This document shows positions 12,601 to 21,600 of a stretch of 64,000 nt of DNA, piece by piece (positions within the stretch are counted from its first letter, which is position 1; each line of letters starts with the position of its first letter). Both the position numbers and the translations under genes were made by a program. The DNA is from Heligmosomoides polygyrus polygyrus. Lineage: Eukaryota > Nematoda > Chromadorea > Rhabditida > Heligmosomidae. Under the pieces are notes generated by a model, which saw only the letters and a program-made list of their open reading frames with translations, did not search any database and was not told where the DNA came from. Where the stretch lies: the NCBI GenBank assembly GCA_947396885.1, contig OX377205.1:24849407-24913406 (forward strand). The letters are read 5' to 3'.

Positions 12601-15600
12601 CTTGCAGGGACGCATAGTAAACGAGCGGGTACAGAGAGTTGTCGCTTAATGGAGCTTAATGAAGTAATCTATGGTTGCCGTGCATCGGCAGAGCTCTATT
12701 TAATGCGCTCATGAAAGCTTCAAGAATGTACTGTGACGTCACCACAGAAGATCTTGTCTGTAAACGGTTCAACAAATTTAACCGTACTTGACAATGCTGT
12801 AAGGTATTTTTTGATCACCCTGATCCTAATAGTTTACTGATGATGAAACTGTTCCTAGAACAGGAAGAACATGGGGCGATTCCTGCTAACACTCTTAAAC
12901 GAACGGATACTATGGTAGTTGGAGGGGGTTACCGTGCAAAAAGTGTCACAGACACGTAAAAAAGAAACGGTAACACACTGATAGTAGAGAAGACAAACCA
13001 GCAATGCTATGGCTCTGTTTTGTGCTCTCTTTCGCGTCAGCGGGGAAGAGACTCCAGGGTGTGGCTAGAGTGACGCACCCGTGCTACAATTGCCTACATC
13101 CTGGAGTTCCCTTCCCTTCCCAATACGAGAGCAAATAAAACATGGATCTGTAATCGAAACGTGGAGATAAGACTGCATTCACATTCGTTGTATGTACTCG
13201 CCTCGCCGCGGCATGTTGAGGTGACCTCCCCTCCCCCCTCCCAACTAGCATAGCACCCGATTCTTTATTTGAAAATGGAGAGTTAGTAGTTAGGCCTTTG
13301 GGCCCGTTCATACTTCACGACAAGAGCGTCAAGAGCGACCGATGTTGTGTGGTGTACGTAAATAAATACGCATTTCACACTACATTCGTCGCGAACGGAG
13401 TGTGGAGTACGCAGTTATTTATGTTACACCACACTACATCCGTCGCCCCAGTCGCTCCAGTCGCTCTTTTCGCGAAGCATGAACAGACCCTATGTTACAC
13501 TTCGGCGACGACAGGGGCACATCGGGTGCCTTGTGGCATCGGAGCGGGTTTCCAATGTCATCATTTGGTAACCAGTCTGCGAATAGAAAGGATAGGTGGT
13601 CATATGTATGCATGAGGAGCAATATTGCGTAAAAAATTGATTTCTTATCCTTCTCCAGCGAGTCTGGTGCAGACGAATTGGAGGAATAGTTGAGCAGGTC
13701 TGAGGCTTGTACTCAATGAATAGTGATTGGATGTTCGCAAGACGGGAGCTTGTTGCCTTTGCCTTTTGCGCTTCTCGATTTCGTAGTTCGAGCTGCGATG
13801 GGAATGTCGGGAACGACGAACCGATCCATACCATCCATCTAGCTGTGAACGGTACAGAACGGGAAGGACAAAGAAGGCAAGGACAACCACAAACGGTGAT
13901 GAGCCCTACTAGATGTAGAGGAAGGAGTTTATAGCACTTGTTTGGCAAGCCACACTGATGCATACTATTATACAGTATCACTGCCACTGCGAGAAGATGA
14001 AAAGTGCTGAGAAAATCAAAATACTCCATTTTAGCGCGTTATCTGCCATCCTTGGATGACATTGAAAATGCGCAATGATGCGGCCCGAGGCCAGCGGAAG
14101 GTTCCCGTCGACAGCGTCGACGGCGTCGGAAGTATAGCTAACCAAATTGGATTTTTCTTTTCTTGAAACCATTCACTACCCAATAGTATAAGGCGCCAAA
14201 AGATATAATGAGTGTCTGAGTCAAGATTCAAATCCGTTATAGGAGCATGCTTATACAGGGTGTCTCAAAAATGTACACATATAAAAAATGTATACACTGT
14301 TTGAAAGGTGATAACTTTGCTCAAATTAAAGATACCAAAAAATTTTAAAGCTCGTACGTCCTCTACGTGGTGCCACTGGAAACTGCTCGCTTTGCGAGCT
14401 AAGCCGAACCCGGACATTCCGTAAGAAGATGGCCGTTTCATCATTGATTCCGAAAAACATCTCAATATCCTCGGTCTGCCGATGGCGAAACTTTGCAAGT
14501 TGGTACAGATACCGCTCACCATCGCGCGGCTCGAGCTTTTCGTTGACATCTCCATAATGAGTGGCTTTTGCAACAGCCACGGCATTCTTTGCAGCTTTCA
14601 TGGTTTCTTGGTACTTTCGCCAGTTATCGGCCGTCTTTTCGCCGAGAAACACGTGATAATGCGACTTCTTCTCTCGCACTTTTTCACGTCATCTGTCCAC
14701 AGCCATGCCTGCTTATCGACCTTCCGTCGTCCAGGCTTCGTGATGCCGAGCTCCGACCGTGCAGCGTGACGAATCGCGTCGGTCGCCTTCTCCTAAGTTT
14801 CGTCGACAGTCGTGACGGTAACCGCACGCGAGAAATCACAGCTGCTTCATTCTCTTTCATTCGCCACCACTTGATTCTTGGTGCACCGCATCGCTCGACC
14901 TGCTTCAGCCTCGGAGGGGCGATCTTCAGAGTGCAGATCAGCGGTCGGTGCTGTGGGGCGACCGTCTCATACGGCATGATCTTCGCGTCTGTGACAGAAC
15001 TCCGGCCGCGATCTCTCACAAGGACAAAGTCTATCTGAGTCTTGGTACTCCCACTGTACTATGGGACAAGGTGAGAGACGCGTTTTCGGAAGACGGTCTT
15101 CACAACGGTGAGGCTATGCGATGCGATTCACAACGGTGAGGCTATGCGATTCCGCATAATCAAGAATACGCTCACCATCGACGTTTCGTGCTCCGTATCC
15201 GAAACCACCATGACAGCTGTATCCGTCTTTCGTAGCACCTACGTGCCCATTAAGGTCACCAGCGACTATGTGCATGGGCTGAATGCCTGCTACAATCTCA
15301 TTACCGCTTGGCCAGATTAGCCTGGCATATGTCAGAAAATTTCTATTTTTTATGCTTTCATACAAGTCCTTACACACTTTAATAACTTTAATGTGAACAA
15401 AGTTATCACCTTTCGAACAGTGTATACATTTTTTGGAGACACTCTGAATTTTTCCCTAATAATCTTAGGTCTGACCTGAAAAACCAACTCTACTTCAGAG
15501 TTCTATAAGCACTCTTAGGTTGCTAGCCTTGCTTTCCATAGAGGACATATGATCTATCCTAGTCGGAGGAGGGCATGTGGTGTCTTGCCTCTTAACTCCA

Positions 15601-18600
15601 TCCTTCGAGTTTGTCCCATAACCTCAGTTACTCCAAATGGTACTGTCGCACCAATGCGAACTCAGAGAGTGTCATGTCGTAGGATGCCGAGCGCGACTGT
15701 ATCCTTAACGCTGCCCCCTTCCAATTAGGAAAGATCCGGGACTTTCAGTAAGACCGGTTAAGAGTGGAGTGGCGAAATCTCTGGCATTTTACTCGTTAGC
15801 TGGGTTCATTGCGTATAAAATATTTTTCCTTTTTACAGAGAGATTTTTCAAAAACTTCGATTTGTTCCACTAGTAGTGTTCGAAAATTCATTTTAATAAT
15901 AATACGAGTACAAGGGTTTTCTATATGTTGCTTCTATAGAGTCGCGTACTGCCTTGCCCGTATCCTAAATTCGTTAATGACAACATAGTTATTACTACCA
16001 TTATGGCTAAATAATTATAGAAAATTAACCGAGTTTTTAGTTATTTGCCTCGTATTCCTCGTTCCGTCCATTTTTGAGCCCCTCCGTTCCGTATTCCGTC
16101 TTCCGCTTTTCTCAACAACAAAAAAAATCCGCACATCCCTGATCAGGAGTCAGCAGCAATCAGGAATGCATTTGGAAATACACGGTTGAGTGACTAGAAT
16201 ATCGGTCGTATCTTTTGGCCATCGGGTGGAAAATGCGCAAAAAAACGCCTTTTCCGCCGTAGTTTGGAAGCGCACTTAAAATTGTATGCTCTGAAACATG
16301 AATGTGATATTTGGTATCAGAATCGAATAATCTATCCGATGAAGAAAAAACACCCTGTTCTTGTTGATTTGATGACCTATGTTCTGGTAGGTGCGGTGGA
16401 CCTCCTCTTTTGCCGGAGATAGTTACACTCAAAGGGCGCATTCTGAATATAAGTAACCTAATCCTCATCCTTAAAATCTGCTCGGTGTTTTCCACTTCAT
16501 CGGATAGATCATTTGATGCTGATTCCAAGTGTGGGGTTGATTTTTCGAAGTACGCAATTTGAAGTGTGCTATCAAAAAGCGGCGGAAAGCGGGCCATACG
16601 ACCGGTACTGTAATTCTGCGGGCTACACTTAACTTCTCCTTTAGGGGGCAAAAATTACTCTTAGATATCTTACTGTAAGACATTTACTCACTTACGATAT
16701 CTCTTCTTGACCTATTATGTATCTCAGTGTGGCATAGCGTTGGCGAAAGCTGCAATCCCTACACGGGTTAGATGGGCAGTAGCTGACGTTCTTGCTACTT
16801 GCCTAAACACACCCTCCTACACGATTTTCAGCTGACGACGATCTCTCTCGCGTCGGTAAACTCAAGAAGGCCAAGTATTCCTTCGGAGACTACGCCTCGT
16901 ACGCGGACATGATGAAGTACATGCGCACCATCGAGTTCTACTACCCGAACATCACGAAGATCATTCGGCTGGGTACCACTCACGAGGGTAAGCCGATCGA
17001 GGGCATGAAGGTGAGTGAATCGAGCGATGCTGATGCCCTAAAGCACTCCCAACCCCTTCGCTTCAGATTGGCTACCCGATATCGTCGAATGACAAGCGGG
17101 CGATCTGGATCGACGGGAATATTCATGCCAGAGAATGGGCCAGCAGCCACACGGCGCTCTTCTTCATCAACCAGGTCAGTCTGCTTCCGCTGCAGAGGGC
17201 CCACTTCGCCTGTAGTTGACCAGCTGAACCGTCCAATTCAGCTTGTCTCCGGCTACGGTAAAGACGAGACGATCACACACTACGTGAACAGTCTGAACTT
17301 CTACATCCTGCCGTGCCTGAACCCGGACGGCTACGAATACACCAGGTCATCGCCGAATCCAAGTGTCAGTTCTTTGCAGACTACTCAGCGAGGATTTTTC
17401 GCGGCTATTTATGGTAGAATATAATGGCTTACATTAGGAATTTACAACAACGATTTCAGGTGAGGTTATGGCGCAAAAATCGCTCTCCGGAAAAGTGCCA
17501 CCGCTCACTGTGGGGCGGTGAGAAATGCTGTCAGGGCGTCGACCTGAATCGCAACTTCAAGTTCCACTGGGCGGGTTCGTTTCATATGGGTTCACTGCAT
17601 TGGGCACGAGAGGAATTGTTAACTTGCCACGAACCCGCAAAGTGGGGGAGACTGCATACTTTAGCATGCTGCTGAGCCTCAAGGAGTCACGACGAAGAGC
17701 ATTTTATTAGGCTGACCGGGAAGTCCTGGCCGTTTTGACTCGTCCACCTCGAGCGATTATAACTTTCTTCATACTCACCAGATTCAGTCGAAGTAAGCTT
17801 CATCCCAATAAGCACCCTTCTTCCAACGCGAAGCTTGTTGAATAATTCGACCTGCGAAAGAACTGGGTGGTCTAGATGCGACAAATTCTAGAAAGGCCCT
17901 TCTGCGTGGTTCTGATTTGCGAAGCTTCTACCGGCGAGGGAGTGCTGAAGTGCTTGAAAAGGTGGTAGTCAGTTGGTGGGAGGTCTGGAGAATATGGCGA
18001 GTGACGCCATAGTGAGGTAGGACTTCAACTCCTAGTTCGTTTAATTTTCGCATGGTAATTTGCGAAATGTGTGGGAAGGCGTTGTCGCAAAGAATGAATG
18101 AACCTCTTCTGTTGACCATTGCCGGCCGCAGCTCCTGCAGTTTTCAGTACATTTCTTCTATTCCGCTACAGTAGAACTCTGCTCTGATGGTTCGGCCTGG
18201 TTCCAGAAAGGTGTTGTGAATCACGCCGGCAGCCGACCACCATACTGTTACTGTAGTAATTTTCCGAAGGGATTTCGCCTTCGAAAAGTGCCTGGGATTC
18301 GTCGTCATCAACCCAATGTCCTGGGGCCGGATTCATGGACGACTTACGTGCGGGTAAGTGCAACAATTACCCCCACTTCTCACTTACGCGCGATTCATCA
18401 CCGCGGAAAATCCGAGGTAAGTGTCGAGGTAAATGCTACCTCGTCAGCGCGTAGGGAAACATTTACGTTCAAGGTGAGGGTTTTGCTCCGCTGCCAATTT
18501 TTGACCCAATACGTCCCTCCGCTAGCCCGTTGCCAGCTCAGAGCTGGGGCCGTATGCTATTCTCTCCCCAACCGTCCCCGCCCGGGTATGAGGCGGTCTC

Positions 18601-21600
18601 CGCCCACACCCCCGGTATGCACATCAAGCATCATCGATTTTTCGCGCCGGGTACCGCCCCCGAGTCGGGCGAGAATAGCATAAGGCCCCTGGTAGCGGGC
18701 CAGCGGAGGGATGCATTGGGTCAGAAATTGGCAGTGAAGTAAAACCCTTGCTTTGGCCGTGAAGCAAAACCCTTCCCTTGGCCGTCATGAATCAGAAACA
18801 GGGGTAAGATCAGGGAAAGTGGCTGATCTTCTTCGGTTATCGGACAGAACCCACTTTTCATCACGTGTAACGGACGAATCGATCCAAAAACGGGTCATTT
18901 TGATTCCGGAGGAGCAAAGGACAGATTTCGAAACGCGGCAATTTTTGGCGAACACTGAAATCGTGGACCACCCACTGTTCGAACTTCTCCGCCTTTCCTA
19001 GGTGTTTCAACCTGTCTGTATCCGCAGTTCCACTTAACCCTAGACCTTTCGCAATCTCACGGACTGTTCGCGATGGATTAGCTTCCACGAAGGCCTCCGG
19101 AACGTCGTCCTGGATTGCTGTAGGTCTGCCGCTTCGGGGTGCTTCTTCAAAGTTGAAATCTCCAGAACGAAATTCCTCGAACCGCTGCACGACCCTTTCT
19201 CCAACACTAATCGGCCACCACATATGGCTGGCTGCCCTGGTTGTTTCGAAATAAAATAAAATATCATTCTGAATCGTGCTCTCGACATTCTTTAATAAGC
19301 CTTCGAATGAATACAACTTTTGAGCGTATGTGAAGCACAAATATTCCGCCAAATACTACAGAATAATTCCGTATTAGACGTATATAAATATGTGAATATT
19401 GATTCACTAATAGACAAGCGAAAAGCGGTTGCACAAAAAGTTGTCAGAACTTTCCGGCCAACCTAACACCTGCTGCAGTCTTGTCTTGAGTAGAGGTCGC
19501 TAGGACTGGTGTCTCTCTTTCGAGATCCGCCGTTCAGAAATTTGTGATCAACTCACTGCCAACGATTAAAAATTTCCACTTTCATCGCGAACACGACAAA
19601 AAGCAGTGGTCGTAAAAGCTTGAAGAGATGGCGTTAAATGCCAGAGTTTGAATCAGAGATGGGGAAGCCTCTTAGGCTGTATTACAGGAGGGCAACTTTC
19701 CACTAGCTTACTATCAAAACTTAAGGCTTCTTAGACGATCTTGGGCAGAAGCCATACCCCCCATAGTCCTCGAGTGGCCCCTTGTTGCCGAGCGAAATAC
19801 GTCAGTCTAATCGTTCATACAGAGTCTGGCTCTTCGTTCGAACCCTGTTCGAATATCTACCACGGCGATCACGTCTTCAGTGAGCCAGAATCACGGTAGG
19901 CTCCCCCTGTGTTCGTCCATTGAGAAGCCGATGATCTAGAACTTCTATCGTATGCCCATTCTAGTGCCGTACGCGACTACTTGAACTCGGACGAGCTGCG
20001 GGGAAAGGTGGACGGATTCATCACTCTGCACTCCTACGCTCAGCTGTGGATCTACCCGTACAGCCACGCTCAGCAGAACTATCCCGAGGACATCAGTGAA
20101 CTGGTACTCGGCAAGGACCTCAGTGTGTGCTGACTGCATCGCTTCCCTTTCCAGCGTCGAACCGCTCGTCGAGCCATCAACCGCCTGCATCGTCAGTACG
20201 GAACGGAGTACCGCATGGGGACCGGCGCCGACACGCTGTGTTAGTTGCGCTGTTTGTCTCTCGCACCTGATTCTTTCTGAATTTTATTTCATAGCACCTG
20301 CGTCTGGAGGTTCGGATGACTGGGCGAAGTCCAACGGCATCAAGTACGTCTACTTGGTGGAGCTGAGACCGGAGTACGAACGTAAGTGTTCTGACGGATT
20401 AGCTACGGAACTGAGGCTCGAGGCACTACGCTTAAATTTCCAGTTTCCAATGGATTTATCCTTCACAAAAAGGAATTGATCCCTACAGCTGTCGAGACAT
20501 TTGAGGGCGTGAAGGTAGGGATGTGTTCAAACCACCAGATTAGACTGAAATCCATCGGAATCGTGTCCAGAAAGGGCTTGATTGACGCCTTTATCCTTTG
20601 AAGAACGCCGAGTTCGTTCTTGAAGAATTACCTATGCACAGAACCTTGGATTCAGGAAGTGATCGAGTCGGTTCTTGAGCACAACAAGATACGGAAGGAC
20701 CCACTGTCACGCATTGCACCACAGCTCAGGAAGAAGCAGCTGTGTACGCTTCTTTTGCTTCAGTAGCTACCACCTCGGTTTAGTCTCCAATGGGTTGCTC
20801 TTGCAGATAGAATGCGCCTGCTGGGTATGGCGAATGGTCTAGAGCACGGCACTAGCGAAGCACCGCCGCTGTTCCCATCAAACCCTCGGAGGACCTCAAC
20901 TCAAGGTAGTCTCACCGTAGTGTAGGGGTTAGCCAGAGACCGCCTGTTAGTTATCTTTAAAAATTGATCGAATATTCCCAGCGCCGACAACCACGACACC
21001 AGCCACGACCACTACCGTAGCGACGTCTACGGAGTCGGAAGGGAGCACTATGCCAACCAGGTGAGTCCGTTTGATATTTTAAGAAAGCCTTCGCATTCAT
21101 CTCCCTCAGGAAGGCGAAAATACGATTCTGAAGGAAATTTAGGAGATCCGGCTTATCTGATGCTAGAGAATCACTGCAAGGGGATTAAGGATAAGGATTC
21201 ACTTGCAGTAATTCTTCAGCATCATTTAAGTTATCTGTTTATTTGTTTATGCAGACGCATGATATGGTAAAAATACTGACAATACTCGCCTTCTTAAATG
21301 TGGATGATTTCGAGGAAAAGAAGTTGCACGAAAATTGTACAAGTCGTCCATGAGCGCCATATGGGGATAAAAGCGCCCTAGGCCAATCAGACCGCATTGA
21401 ATGGGCTTACCACCCAGAGCTCGAGTACAGTCGGTGCCTTAACTGGCTCTGATTGGCTGACAAGCCAACGTCTCAACGTGTGTGCCGCATTGAGGACTTG
21501 CCCAATTTTTCTAATGGATTTCATTATTTAAAGGGCGCGACCATGGTTGACGTATCGACCTCACAACCGGCCGAAAACCCGCTCGACCAGATGGCGAAGT

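Noticed and set aside
13490..14029. 179-codon open frame on the minus strand
   Set aside because: It overlaps the end of the hairpin MITE, has no recognisable domain, and lies within intron 3 of the carboxypeptidase; probably chance.
16160..16651. 163-codon open frame on the minus strand
   Set aside because: No motif, low-complexity composition, flanked by transposon relics, no splice context; kept only as unassigned intron.
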